Assembly (NCBI GenBank): GCA_021604865.1 | Contig: BQJU01000043.1 | Location: forward strand, 1-59,414 | Source of the DNA: Saprospiraceae bacterium | Lineage (GTDB): Bacteria; Bacteroidota; Bacteroidia; Chitinophagales; Saprospiraceae | Direction: 5' to 3' | Length of the DNA stretch: 59,414 nucleotides | Shown here: positions 7,622 to 17,231 of the stretch, in pieces | Layout: every line of letters begins with the position of its first letter | Position numbering within the stretch: the stretch's first letter is position 1 | The notes under the pieces: model-generated | The model's input: only the letters and a program-made list of their open reading frames with translations | Told to the model about the DNA's origin: nothing | The model's database searches: none | Position numbers and translations under genes: made by a program

Positions 7622-9790
7622 ATGAAAATTACCTATTCCCAGAAAGGAATATCCGGATTAGCCGGGGCGGCCTGTGTGATGATATTATTTTTGCTGCCCC
7701 TGTCCGGTAAATCACAAGTTAAACAACCTCAATTGTTTAAGGAGGTGTCACTTCGTATTGATACCGCTGTCTTTTCGACCACCTCACACACTATTGAGAT
7801 CGGTGGAATCCCTCATCTCTATTTTGAATACGATGCGGTAAATGCGGTCTGTGAAGTAAAGGTATTTCCCTTGGGAGGTTTGCCTTTTGCCGACTTCCAA
7901 TTGTTACCTTCTGGTGATTTTGAAGTAGTAGACAGCCTGATGAATATCAACAACGATCATTATCGTTTTAAAGTGAAATTTAAACAGCTGACGACCAGTG
8001 ATTTTTTGCAATTCACCTTTTCGGTTAAAACAAGAGCCAAACAGGATCCTTTTTTATACGAACTACGGCTTTTTCCATTAACAAAAACCAGCGCATTTTT
8101 AAAACCCAAAGACAATAAACTCTTTATCGGTGAAGAGAGGACTTTTAAGGTAGAGACCAATCGCCCAAACAACATCAAATATTCCAACCAATGGTCGCGA
8201 GGTAAAAATATTGATTATAAATTTTCCAACCGCCAAGGAGAATTGCTCATTCACCTCCTGCCCAATCAACCGGGCACACAAATCCTATCGGTGCCATTGG
8301 TATTAAAAAAGCCCATGTTACTGGCAAATGACCAGGTCGTTTATGAATTGCCTCCTCTTGAATACACCTTTGATGTAAAGGAAAGCAAGCTTGTCTTTTT
8401 GAATACCAATAAGAAAGAAGTCAGCCTGAAAAATGACCAGATAGAAGGCATTGAAATTGAAATGGAATATCACCCATCTGTAGAGCTGAAAAAGACTTAC
8501 CGACTAGAAAAACAGGAAGAAGCTGGAGGGCAATTGATTGCTGAAATTTTTACCCGCAGCATTCTGGCTAATGGCCGGATATTGTGCTGGCTAAGGCCAT
8601 TCAATCAACACCGGCAGTCAGAAAATTACCTATACATCAAAGATGGTGATGTTGCCAAATTTATCACAAACTTTAGCATCACACCAGCCACACATCTCGC
8701 CAATATTAGTGTACTCGTAGAAAAAGGCAACGAAAGTAAGGGTAATGTGATCTTTCCCGGTGAAAACATAAGCATTAAATTGACGGGCGAGGGACTCCAC
8801 AAAGCTAAATTCAGTTTTGACGGCCTGAAAAATGTACAAACCGATACTTTGATCCGGGGAGAAAATGAACTGATTTTTAATGCCTCTGTCCCATTGGATA
8901 TCAACAGGACAAAGATAGATGTGCTCAATTATGGCGTATCCACAGGCAAAGCACTGAACGTCCAAGAATTTCAGACACCCCATCCACTGAATTTTATCCA
9001 GTTTTCTACCGGAAAGGAGGAAAATTTTGTGGCCTCAGAAATTGATAAAACCATTTTTGTTGACCACACCCTGGAGGATATTGTCTTGATATTCGACAAC
9101 AATAAAATTGATTCAGAAACCAGACTATTCGGTAAACAGTACCTCACTATCGATATCCAAATTTCCGGAATGGATAACCACCTGATCGACAAGCGAAGTA
9201 TTCAGGATATCGTCGTTTGTCCGGGAGAGGAATCTCCACGGTTTGCTTATTATGATCCGCTCAGTTGCAGGCAAGAAAATATCAGTTTGAACCAATATAT
9301 TCGCCTCAAAACCTTTGATTTGGAAGAGTGGTCTACCATTGAGATTACCATTCGCCACGATCCGACGAAACACGGTAGCAAAGGGTTTCAAAAAAAGGCG
9401 GAGTTTATCCTACGGCGGTATACCACCTTTAATCTGGAAGTTTCCTTTCCCGCCGGCCTGCTGACCAAGAAAGTAGGGCAGGCAGGTTTTGGTTCATTGG
9501 GTGGTGTGAGTATGGCCATGATCGCCCAATTTAGCTTTTACCACCCCCGACGCATTGCCAAATACCGCCCGTATAAATTCGGAGCCGGCTTTTTGGCTTT
9601 TAACGCCTTTAATTTCAGTGAGAATAGCAGCAACCGGGATGTCGGCGTCGTGGTCTTGGCCAGCCTGTATCCCATTCGTACCAAAAATAGCGGCAAATTA
9701 AGCTTCCCACTATTCCTGGGTGGTGGCTATTTTCTCTCCGAATCCAAGTTCTTTTACCTCCTTGGTCCGGGTATCCGGCTTAGTTTATAA
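7622..9790 (+). CDS. Large exported protein of unknown function with an outer-membrane-like C terminus
   Basis: The 722-residue product starts with a short charged segment and a hydrophobic stretch (about residues 12-31), a signal peptide cleaved near GKSQV. The body, about residues 35-580, is rich in beta-strand patterns, consistent with Ig-like or bacterial Ig-type modules. The last 130 residues are glycine- and aromatic-rich with alternating hydrophobic strands (FNLEVSFPAGLL, FPLFLGGGYFL, GPGIRLSL), the look of a small membrane barrel or barrel-like anchor. No T9SS sorting domain is present. The ATG at 7622 is directly followed by the signal sequence. I recognise no named family; an outer-membrane or surface role is inferred only from these features. 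Confidence 0.75.
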   Translation: MKITYSQKGISGLAGAACVMILFLLPLSGKSQVKQPQLFKEVSLRIDTAVFSTTSHTIEIGGIPHLYFEYDAVNAVCEVKVFPLGGLPFADFQLLPSGDFEVVDSLMNINNDHYRFKVKFKQLTTSDFLQFTFSVKTRAKQDPFLYELRLFPLTKTSAFLKPKDNKLFIGEERTFKVETNRPNNIKYSNQWSRGKNIDYKFSNRQGELLIHLLPNQPGTQILSVPLVLKKPMLLANDQVVYELPPLEYTFDVKESKLVFLNTNKKEVSLKNDQIEGIEIEMEYHPSVELKKTYRLEKQEEAGGQLIAEIFTRSILANGRILCWLRPFNQHRQSENYLYIKDGDVAKFITNFSITPATHLANISVLVEKGNESKGNVIFPGENISIKLTGEGLHKAKFSFDGLKNVQTDTLIRGENELIFNASVPLDINRTKIDVLNYGVSTGKALNVQEFQTPHPLNFIQFSTGKEENFVASEIDKTIFVDHTLEDIVLIFDNNKIDSETRLFGKQYLTIDIQISGMDNHLIDKRSIQDIVVCPGEESPRFAYYDPLSCRQENISLNQYIRLKTFDLEEWSTIEITIRHDPTKHGSKGFQKKAEFILRRYTTFNLEVSFPAGLLTKKVGQAGFGSLGGVSMAMIAQFSFYHPRRIAKYRPYKFGAGFLAFNAFNFSENSSNRDVGVVVLASLYPIRTKNSGKLSFPLFLGGGYFLSESKFFYLLGPGIRLSL

Positions 9791-9800
9791 GGAGAACAGG

Positions 9801-10190
9801 TTTTAGGGGCAGTTGAGGTGGTTGATGTCGGTATGGATGGTTACACTTCTTCTGCTTTTCCATTCCTTACAGGGAAAATTGGTTTAGGAGGTTTAGGAGG
9901 GTTTAGGGCAGTGGGGGTAGTTGATAGCAGTACGGATATTGATACTTCTTCTGCTTTTCCATTCCTTACTGGGAAATCAGGTTTAGAGAGGTTTAGAAGG
10001 GTTTAGGGCAGTAGAGGTAGTTGATAGCAGTACGGATATTGATAATTCTTCTGCTTTTTTATTCCTTTTTTTGGGGATTGGTTTAGAAGGGTTTAGGGCA
10101 GTGGAGGTGGTTTAGGTCGGTATGGATAGTTACACTTCTTCCAATTTTCCAATCCTTCCAGGGATATCTGGTTTAGTAGGTTTTAGGGGC
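9801..10190 (+). repeat. 90-100-bp TTTAGG tandem repeat, about four units
   Basis: GTTTAGGGCAGT or its variants begin units at about 9801, 9901, 10001 and 10091, periods of 100, 100 and 90 bases. Each unit contains a TTGATAGCAGTACGGATATT-like block, TTCTTCTGCTTTTCCATTCC and a GGTTTAGnAGG block. The array lies between convergent genes. It is the same family as 251-460 in opposite orientation and is related to 35795-36012. A 62-codon plus-strand open frame within it is a by-product of the repeat. Confidence 0.85.
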
Positions 10191-10208
10191 AGTGGGGTGT
10201 CTAAGTAA

Positions 10209-10300
10209 GTCTGACTTCTGACAGTGAGGCGAAGCCGCAACGGTCTGACCTCTGACAGTGCAACGATCTGACAACGAAGTGATCTGACAGCGAAGCGATC
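10209..10300 (+). repeat. CTGACAG family (R3) copy
   Basis: CTGACAG or CTGACAA recurs five times, spaced 15-45 bases apart, ending in the 20-mer at 10281-10300, GATCTGACAGCGAAGCGATC. Nearly the same 20-mer is at 24511-24530 and, on the other strand, at about 43910-43929. A related copy is at 20276-20335. The rest of this spacer, 10301-10437, shows no gene. Confidence 0.75.
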
Positions 10301-10437
10301 TTTTAAACAGGTTAATGCTTTGGCCCAATCAGATTAAGCCGCAATAAACACGGCCAAAAAAATTGGGTCGGTACGAGTGCTTCGTACCAACCACTTCATT
10401 TGATTATTTTTCAATTTATTGAGGACCCGATAATTTG

Positions 10438-11379
10438 CTACTCAATAATCACTTTTTCAATATGCCGCGCCCCGCTAATAAGATCAGTGTATCGTAGTAT
10501 GTATAATCCTTTAGGCCAGCTAGCTACATCGATCAAGGTTGAATCCATGTTTTTAGCAACCGATTCCCGGTGTACCAGTCTTCCTTGTACATCATATACT
10601 TGTACATTACCTCCCGATAGAAGCTGATAGTTAATTCGTAATTGATCCTTTGCCGGGTTGGGAAATACTTCCAGCATTGCTTCGGGCTTGGAAGTAGGGG
10701 ATTCAAACGCGGTAAGCACATCACAAGCCTGACCTGTGGAATAAATAACTGCTCCATTTATTTGAAAACACCTGAATCGATGCCCGGCACCAGCTGTATT
10801 ACAAGCCCATTCATTAAAAAACAAATACCCCTCCTCTATGGGTCCAATGCCCTCCAGTATTGGATAAATTTCAAGGGTACTTTCATCAATGGTTTGACAA
10901 AGTTCATTCACAAATAGGAGTTTTCTTGACAGTCCATTTATCTCCAGGCTGGAGACACTATCTACCCGAACTTCAATTCGGTCATATTCCACAAACAGAT
11001 CCTCTGTCCCATTATAAGGCACCTGAATAGAATCACCCGCTTCCAAAGAAAAACGAAAAATAGGATGGAAAACGCCTGCTATATATTCTAAAATTTCATC
11101 TCCGTCCTGGTATAAATATCGCACTCCCCCATTTTCTATCAGAGTATCATCAGAGGCGCCATTCGAATAGATCAAACGCCTACTTAGCTGTAATTTTTTA
11201 ACCGTAATGCCATTGACTATGGTGTCAGCCACATAATCAATCTCCTCGATGCCCGCAAAAGGGAAGTTTTCGTAATCAAATGTCCACTTTGACCCCGATG
11301 GCGCAAACTCTACCTGACTGTATGTGAATTGCCACATCAGCAATAGGCTTGCGGTGAAAAGTAGACATTTGTTAGTCAT
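10438..11379 (-). CDS. Secreted protein with T9SS type A sorting domain
   Basis: The 313-residue product has a signal peptide (MTNKCLLFTASLLLMWQFTYS, cleaved before QVEF) and a C-terminal domain of about 75 residues. That domain starts at LEVFPNPAKDQLRI and continues with VQVYDVQGRLVH and WPKGLYILRY to the end, a clear type A sorting domain. Such domains direct export through the type IX system and are usually removed when cargo is attached to surface lipopolysaccharide. The middle, about 200 residues, is beta-rich and matches no enzyme that I recognise. The gene faces the repeat array at 9801-10300. It seems to be monocistronic. Confidence 0.85.
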   Translation of the reverse strand: MTNKCLLFTASLLLMWQFTYSQVEFAPSGSKWTFDYENFPFAGIEEIDYVADTIVNGITVKKLQLSRRLIYSNGASDDTLIENGGVRYLYQDGDEILEYIAGVFHPIFRFSLEAGDSIQVPYNGTEDLFVEYDRIEVRVDSVSSLEINGLSRKLLFVNELCQTIDESTLEIYPILEGIGPIEEGYLFFNEWACNTAGAGHRFRCFQINGAVIYSTGQACDVLTAFESPTSKPEAMLEVFPNPAKDQLRINYQLLSGGNVQVYDVQGRLVHRESVAKNMDSTLIDVASWPKGLYILRYTDLISGARHIEKVIIE

Positions 11380-11480
11380 AATTTTATGTATTTCGTGAGG
11401 TATTGAAGCTGATGATTATTTTCAAGTTGGAGATTTAAAGTGCAAGATTGATTGTTACAAGGGTTAGTCAATCACGGTAA

Positions 11481-12014
11481 TTAAAAAGTCTCTTTTTTTC
11501 CTTTTTTAAACCTTTGGCAATTTAAATCGTATTTTTCACTTATATATGTTCCTTTATAAGTATACCTATACATAGGTCTATACTTTTCATGAAAGCTATA
11601 ATTATAGATAAGATCCTTATCCACTGAATATCTTATTAAATCTCTTGCATTTTCTTGAAATTTTTTCATGTTACTTAAACTTGATTCTTTAAAAAAGCTA
11701 ATTAATAATTGGTCATACTCATATTTCTCAAATTCAGTGATGCTACAAACAAAACTATCAATTTGCCTGTCCGCCATCTCATTGTCACAATAACCTCTCA
11801 TCAAATAAATATCTTCTTTTATAACTGAAGCCCCCCTTTCTGATTCAAGGGTATCTATTAAACGAAACATTTCAAGGTGGATAAATTCTATCTCTGTAGA
11901 TGTTTTTTTCCTGAATTGAAAAAACAATATAAATAATAAAGATAGTAGAAGTACACCACCCAATAGTAGTATTCTTTTGTTCATCATTTCTTTTTGTGTG
12001 AATAGTTTCTCCAT
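11481..12014 (-). CDS. Small membrane-anchored protein of unknown function
   Basis: The product is 177 residues: a short charged N terminus, one hydrophobic segment (about residues 15-32, ILLLGGVLLLSLLFILFF), then a mostly helical, charged exterior domain with conserved-looking aromatics near the end (HEKYRPMYRYTYKG). ATGs at residues 10 and 11 are possible alternative starts and would leave a cleaner signal anchor. The gene is AT-rich like the lipoprotein gene upstream on the same strand, 472 bases away. It could be a partner or immunity-type protein for that gene, but nothing beyond position supports this. Confidence 0.6.
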   Translation of the reverse strand: MEKLFTQKEMMNKRILLLGGVLLLSLLFILFFQFRKKTSTEIEFIHLEMFRLIDTLESERGASVIKEDIYLMRGYCDNEMADRQIDSFVCSITEFEKYEYDQLLISFFKESSLSNMKKFQENARDLIRYSVDKDLIYNYSFHEKYRPMYRYTYKGTYISEKYDLNCQRFKKGKKETF

Positions 12015-12486
12015 AACATTTGAAGGTATATAACGATTATTTTGTTAGATTTTGGATATGTTTCTCTTATAAAATCTCCTTCGAAATGCCTCAAAGTTAA
12101 TCTCGACATTATTCAGAATAAATCTAAATACTTGCCATACACCTACCTCTAATTAGAGTCTCCCTGAAAAGTATTTAGGCATAATAGAGCAAAATTTAAT
12201 TCTTTTTTGTGTGAAATAATTATCTAGTCCAATTTTTTTTGTTGTAAAACAAGCTTTCAAGAACAATGTTTCGAATATAACAAAATGCAATAAGAGGTAA
12301 ACGCCAGTTTTTGAAGAAAAATGCATTATTTTTGATCAATTGACATTCAAAATTGCCACTTAATAGATTGATAATCAATTAAATGAAGCTTTTTAGGAGG
12401 ACTCTAACTAGCTTACTTGGATCAAAGACAAAAGTTATCCTTGACCAGCATTATTTGCTTAAATTGAATGATTTTAACGATAGTAC
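12015..12486. other. AT-rich gap without a recognisable gene
   Basis: This 472-base spacer between two minus-strand genes is strongly AT-rich, with poly-A and poly-T tracts and stops in all frames. It contains no member of the repeat families that fill most other spacers of this length. Nothing recognisable as a gene or structured RNA was found. Confidence 0.5.
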
Positions 12487-14847
12487 TTAATTATTAATAT
12501 TCCCTTTTATAGTATAAATATTTCTTATTTTCGTCCGAAACGGCTTATAATTTTTTTTATGCTGCAATATCCACCAAGAGGCAAATCCCTCGCCAACCAA
12601 AGGATAACTTTGAAATTTTTTTAAATCCTTATCATCCAAACCAAAATGATCCCAAACTTCCACTAAAAACACACCCGTCCATTCTCCCGTAGTAGGATTA
12701 AAATCAAAACTTTGTGAATAAAAATTGGTTTGTTCGGTATCATTCATTAATATCTTTAGTCCTGTTTTCCTCCAGTGTTCACCTGAGCAGAAACAAGGTA
12801 TGTCGATTTCAGGAATTATTATTTCAGGTACCGAGTTGATATCTATATTTCCAGTCTGATTTTTTAATTCATTGTTCAAAATTTCTCCAAATTTCTTTAC
12901 AGTATTTTTCATTTCATTTGTATTCATTACAAGATCATTTAGTTCTAAGTTTTCGAGAGGAGTGCCAATACTGTTTCTAAACCTGGGAATGAATATATTT
13001 AATCCCAAATTTTCACCAACACTATTATTCTTTGAAAAAAAAGTAATTAGATTTTCCAATCGAGTAAACAATTCATCATCTGGTTCAGTTATCAATCGAA
13101 TATTTCCATTAATAAAAACAGGAGGAGCATTAGGCGGATTAATAAGTCTATCCGGGGATAAGAGCAATTCATTTCCGTCATAACCAAAATCTAAATCAGG
13201 TGCATTATCATATGGTGGATCATGAGGATGCCTATATATAGTATTTGCAATTTTATTCCCGGGTGTAATCCCCAGATCTGGGTCTACAGCATGAAATGAG
13301 TGTATTTCTATGCCATTGTTTATTAATTCAACCTCTTGTTCATCAGCCTCTGTTTCATTACCTTCTTCCGGAAAGGAATTTGGGTCAAATTCTTTGTATC
13401 CTTCCAAGAGGTCATTTAAATTAATTAAATCATGAGAAATAGCCCAAACAAAATAAATAATACTTTCTATCGGATAATCATTTCTTATACTCAATATGGT
13501 AGTTAATTCTACGTTGTGGTTTACCAGCCAATCTACCTCTTCATCTATTATTCCAGGCAGCATTCCAATTAAGATGGTTCTTAAACTATTTTTTTCGAAT
13601 TCCTCAGTATCTCCATAATTCAACCAGTGAATCCATACTTCCAGTAATGTAGCTGGATTACACTTGAGCCAATCTTCAATAGGAGGAGAAAAATCCCATT
13701 CGTTATCCAGCAAATCAATTTGTTGAAAATATAAGGCAAGATTTATTATTTCAGTATCATTAAAGTTTTCAATACAAATCCCATTATTCGACTGTTCATC
13801 CAACAACAGCATTACCTCCCATATAATACTTGCGTTGTCACAATTGGTTGTTCCCCCAGTTGTAGGAGTGTTTAAATAATTAATGATACTAGCTGCAAAA
13901 TAGGGGTAACTTGCCAAGAGGTTTGCATAGCTGTTTACGGATTGAAACCCACAATTTGATAAGTGACTATATAAATAATTTTCTAAATTGTTTGAACCAT
14001 TCCAATCTCCAAATAAATCGGAGAAATTAATACTTCCACCACCACTTGAACCAGAATTATTAGGAGGAATAATAATAACAGTTCCAATGGGCGTACTTGG
14101 ATTCATTCCGTGGGGAGCATGCCAATTTGAAAAATCATGCCATTGACAATTACTAAAATCGAGAGTGATATATTCATATACAGGAAAAGGTTGTTCCGGC
14201 GTTGGAATATAATATCCACATGCACTTACAGTATATGTTCCGTAACAATTAACACAAGGTGGAAGGTTAATCCCCACTACATCGCAAGTTATTGATACAG
14301 TGTTTTTGTATCCAGTCATTGAGCATAAATGGGTCTCATTAAATTCTAAGGAACTGATTGTAGCTCCTTCCAAGTCAGAAACAACCACACTACCATTAAA
14401 ATTTGCATAATTTTCAATTGCTTGAGACTCAGGTTTAACTTCAACAATAATGGCGTCCAAAATAGTTTCATTCCGAAAGAAAATCAGTAATTTTGCATCC
14501 AATTCGGAAGCTGAATTAGATTCATATGGTACATATACAATCGTTTGGGTTGCATTAAACGCTAATGATGCTAACTCCCAATTCAACGTAGCAGTATTCA
14601 GAAATGAATTTCTTTCGCTAATAGAATCAAGACTATAGTGAGTCCCAATGTAATTTTGTAGCTTCTCTTTAAGTTTTATTCCGATTAAGGGATGAACAAT
14701 GCCTGTGTCCTTCACCCAGCGAAATGATAAATCTGAATTGTCGGTTTGATCAGGAATATCATTTTCAAAAGAGAATTCATCTTTATTACAGGATAGGACG
14801 ATGGCTAAAGTTAAAGCCAACAAAAAGAATGTTTTCAATTGGTCCAT
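12487..14847 (-). CDS. Large lipoprotein of unknown function with a distinctive C-terminal domain
   Basis: The start at 14847 is chosen because it gives a clean lipoprotein signal (MDQLKTFF..LAIVLSC, Cys20); an in-frame ATG 20 codons upstream would bury it. The mature part is about 766 residues: an N-terminal region with YVPYESN and DLEGATISSLEF, a Cys-containing PPCVNCYGTY segment, a Gly/Ser linker near PPNNSGSSGGGSINF, a helical middle, and a C-terminal block from about CFCSGEHWRKTG. That block contains EVWDHFGLDDKDLKKF and GFASWWILQHKKNYKPF. It resembles terminal domains on some secreted or polymorphic bacterial proteins (possibly DUF3289-like), a weak match from memory. The gene is much more AT-rich than the flanks. 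A perfect palindrome lies just upstream. Confidence 0.7.
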   Translation of the reverse strand: MDQLKTFFLLALTLAIVLSCNKDEFSFENDIPDQTDNSDLSFRWVKDTGIVHPLIGIKLKEKLQNYIGTHYSLDSISERNSFLNTATLNWELASLAFNATQTIVYVPYESNSASELDAKLLIFFRNETILDAIIVEVKPESQAIENYANFNGSVVVSDLEGATISSLEFNETHLCSMTGYKNTVSITCDVVGINLPPCVNCYGTYTVSACGYYIPTPEQPFPVYEYITLDFSNCQWHDFSNWHAPHGMNPSTPIGTVIIIPPNNSGSSGGGSINFSDLFGDWNGSNNLENYLYSHLSNCGFQSVNSYANLLASYPYFAASIINYLNTPTTGGTTNCDNASIIWEVMLLLDEQSNNGICIENFNDTEIINLALYFQQIDLLDNEWDFSPPIEDWLKCNPATLLEVWIHWLNYGDTEEFEKNSLRTILIGMLPGIIDEEVDWLVNHNVELTTILSIRNDYPIESIIYFVWAISHDLINLNDLLEGYKEFDPNSFPEEGNETEADEQEVELINNGIEIHSFHAVDPDLGITPGNKIANTIYRHPHDPPYDNAPDLDFGYDGNELLLSPDRLINPPNAPPVFINGNIRLITEPDDELFTRLENLITFFSKNNSVGENLGLNIFIPRFRNSIGTPLENLELNDLVMNTNEMKNTVKKFGEILNNELKNQTGNIDINSVPEIIIPEIDIPCFCSGEHWRKTGLKILMNDTEQTNFYSQSFDFNPTTGEWTGVFLVEVWDHFGLDDKDLKKFQSYPLVGEGFASWWILQHKKNYKPFRTKIRNIYTIKGNINN

Positions 14848-14878
14848 AAAAATATATTTTAAGGTTAAGGAATAATAC

Positions 14879-14916
14879 AACATGTAATTGAATTGATAGC
14901 AATTCAATTACATGTT
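14879..14916 (-). promoter_or_regulatory. Perfect 17-bp-arm inverted repeat upstream of the lipoprotein gene
   Basis: AACATGTAATTGAATTG and its exact reverse complement CAATTCAATTACATGTT flank a 4-base ATAG loop. The hairpin ends 32 bases before the lipoprotein ATG, in its promoter or 5' leader. No T run follows on the coding strand, so an operator or a leader hairpin fits better than a terminator. Confidence 0.6.
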
Positions 14917-15485
14917 GGTTCGGTCATTATTGCTTGGATAATTTACAAGACAATCCCAATTCAGGAATCATAAACTTTAGCAAGTTTTATGTTTAGCTGA
15001 TTATAATGGGAAGCCATAAAACGACTGAATACCTCGTCAATTATTACAGTTTAATACAAATTCTTTGTACCAATAGAAATATTAAAGCAGATAACCCAAA
15101 ACACTTATTCAATCCATCAAGTCATTAAACCTTCTAGGGCAAATTTTAGTGTCATTTGCTAAAGCAACCTAAAAACCTTTCGCCTACTTCTAATTTGAGC
15201 GGCATATTCAAGGCTGAATTTCAATCTTATTTTACAAATATTTTAGCGCTTGGGAACTAAATGAGGAATAATTCCCTTTTTTGATAAGTACATTTTAGGG
15301 TTTTATACTCATTCACATCAGTTTAATTGAGGTGTATGAATATTACATTAGGTGTAATTTAGACAAAATGCCTGATAAAGTCAATTTTAATATTAATTTT
15401 AACAGTCAGCAAATGAATATCTGCAAGGCTTTGCTTAAAATTTAAAATATGAGGTTATAGCAAGTCACTTCACCATATCCCTCCA
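14917..15485. other. AT-rich gap without a recognisable gene
   Basis: This 569-base stretch lies upstream of the lipoprotein gene and past the 3' end of the membrane-protein gene. It is AT-rich, has frequent stops on both strands, and lacks the repeat families found elsewhere in the window. It may include the lipoprotein promoter region; nothing else is evident. Confidence 0.5.
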
Positions 15486-16901
15486 TCACTCCAAAATCTC
15501 CTCCCTACCCAATACCTGATAAAACCCCGTATCTCTAAAATGAAAATAGGGAGAATCTTCAAAATATTTGTAATGCAAGGCGCCATAAGGCGTAAGAAAA
15601 GCCTTATTTTCTTTCAATAGTTCCTCTGCCGGCACATTGGGATCCACAATGATGAAGGTGCGGGTAGAATCGGGACTTTGTAGCGCCGATAGCATCAGGG
15701 TTTCGTAGGAAGAACCCCAGGTAAGCATGAGTTTTTGGTGCGGAGTATCTTCGCGGTCCATCATGAATTTGGTACCCGGATAATCCTTGGTTTTGTCCAG
15801 CATAGTTTGTATCCACTGCAAGCGTTGCGAATAAGGCGCATGTAAAAGGCCGATGTGGAAGAGGCGAATGATGAGTAAACCAGCCACCAGGAGTACCACT
15901 TTTCGATGAGGTTGCCAGCGCGGAAGCAGGTCAAATACCAGGGGTGTCGCAACAAAAATGGTCAGAATCTGGTAAAAACTTTCTATATAATACTGATCGG
16001 CACCCCAAAAAAAAGTTCCGTTGATTAGGATCAAAAAACCGATGGTAGCAAAAAATACCAGCCCCACCTTCAGCCATTGTTTGTGTATGATATAAAAACT
16101 CAGTACAATAAAGAATAGGGGAGGGAAGAAGTAATAGTCGGTGACCAGAAATCGCAGAAAGTTTTTGGTGCTGCTCAGCTGAAAGATATTACCAATCTGC
16201 TCAAATATATTTGTCGAAAGTTTGATAGAACCCGAGTCGTAATAATTGGGCGGCATAATTAAATGTTTGTAACCCAACACCGCTATGCAGAAAACTAGCA
16301 GACTCAGATAAGGCAGTTTTTTCCAGGACTTTTGGTCAATGGCAAAAAAGCACCACAGGAACATAAAGGGAATAAATGCTAAAGGATGAAAAAAAACAAT
16401 GATGGGCACGAACGGAAGCAATAATGCCAGGTGGCGAAAATGCAGCGGTTGCCATTTGCTCACCAAACCGTAAAAAAAGATGATGAGGGCGCAGCCTTGC
16501 AGCAACTCGGATTGTATCCAATAAAAAGTGTGTGCTGCCAGTAGGGTAAAGAAAAATACCAGAACAAGCCCCATGCTTTCATTTTTGACCCAGCGTATTA
16601 ATATCCAATAGAGTAACAGGGGATAAATGACAAAAGATAGGGAATACAGCAGCAATACCGAGTTGAGTGATAGGCCCAATTTGACAGCCACCAAGGGGAA
16701 GATTTTGGTGATTGCCGAACCAAAACGCCCAACCTGAATGGCTAAATCCTGATCTTTAATGATCGCAAAGGTCTGGAAAATGGCATCGGCCATGGTCATC
16801 CTTTCTAAATAAAAGATGCCGGCCAGCAGGCACAGGACCAAAAAGGAGGCATATCCTAGTAGAGCAATGTACTTTGATTGGAATTGAAAGGCTTGGCGCA
16901 T
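15486..16901 (-). CDS. Multi-pass inner-membrane protein of unknown function
   Basis: The start at 16901 (MRQAFQFQSKYIALLGYASF) places the first membrane segment close to the N terminus; a longer frame from 17012 would add 37 polar residues unlike such proteins. The 471 residues contain about ten or more hydrophobic segments through about residue 350, followed by a soluble C-terminal domain of about 120 residues containing TFIIVDPNVPAEELL and FRDTGFYQVLG. This is the layout of membrane glycosyltransferase-like (GT-C-type) proteins. The early luminal acidic motif of that fold is not clear, so the function is left open. It is divergent from the DUF5989-SGNH pair. Confidence 0.7.
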   Translation of the reverse strand: MRQAFQFQSKYIALLGYASFLVLCLLAGIFYLERMTMADAIFQTFAIIKDQDLAIQVGRFGSAITKIFPLVAVKLGLSLNSVLLLYSLSFVIYPLLLYWILIRWVKNESMGLVLVFFFTLLAAHTFYWIQSELLQGCALIIFFYGLVSKWQPLHFRHLALLLPFVPIIVFFHPLAFIPFMFLWCFFAIDQKSWKKLPYLSLLVFCIAVLGYKHLIMPPNYYDSGSIKLSTNIFEQIGNIFQLSSTKNFLRFLVTDYYFFPPLFFIVLSFYIIHKQWLKVGLVFFATIGFLILINGTFFWGADQYYIESFYQILTIFVATPLVFDLLPRWQPHRKVVLLVAGLLIIRLFHIGLLHAPYSQRLQWIQTMLDKTKDYPGTKFMMDREDTPHQKLMLTWGSSYETLMLSALQSPDSTRTFIIVDPNVPAEELLKENKAFLTPYGALHYKYFEDSPYFHFRDTGFYQVLGREEILE

Positions 16902-17057
16902 AATAACGGAGCAGCTGATTTGGCGCGCAAGATAATGAAATTTCAAGCTGTTATTAACACGGTGAGCATTTCCTTGTCCGTTTTTGTCAGGATTATCTAA
17001 ATTTACGGTCAATTTAAAATCATAGAATTTTTAGCCAGAGAATTTAAAATAAGATAT

Positions 17058-17207
17058 ATGGAATTTCTACGTGACCTTTGGGGCTTTCTGAGTGAGCGAA
17101 AAAAATGGTGGTTGTTGCCATTAATTATGGTAATTCTCCTCATTGGGGTATTGTTGATATTTGCGGAAAGCTCTGCGATTGGGTCCTTTATTTATACGCT
17201 ATTTTAG
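17058..17207 (+). CDS. DUF5989 (SxtK-like) small membrane protein
   Basis: This 49-residue frame reads MEFLRDLWGFLSERKKWW, then a single membrane segment LPLIMVILLIGVLLIF, then ESSAIGSFIYTLF. The pattern (charged amphipathic start, RKKWW, one helix, SAI..FIYTLF ending) is that of the DUF5989 family. The family includes SxtK of the cyanobacterial saxitoxin cluster and often sits beside a NodU/TobZ-type carbamoyltransferase, SxtJ and an SGNH protein. It is likely co-transcribed with the SGNH hydrolase that starts 24 bases later. No carbamoyltransferase is present in the window. Confidence 0.8.
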   Translation: MEFLRDLWGFLSERKKWWLLPLIMVILLIGVLLIFAESSAIGSFIYTLF

Positions 17208-17231
17208 TGCATGCCGTTTTAAACGCACATT

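Noticed and set aside
9818-10006. A 62-codon open frame within the tandem repeats
   Set aside because: It consists only of repeat units read through and has no homologue-like features.
12872-13183. A plus-strand frame of about 100 codons opposite the AT-rich lipoprotein
   Set aside because: It has Phe/Ser-rich sequence typical of the reverse strand of Asn/Glu/Lys-rich genes, and shows no coding signals.
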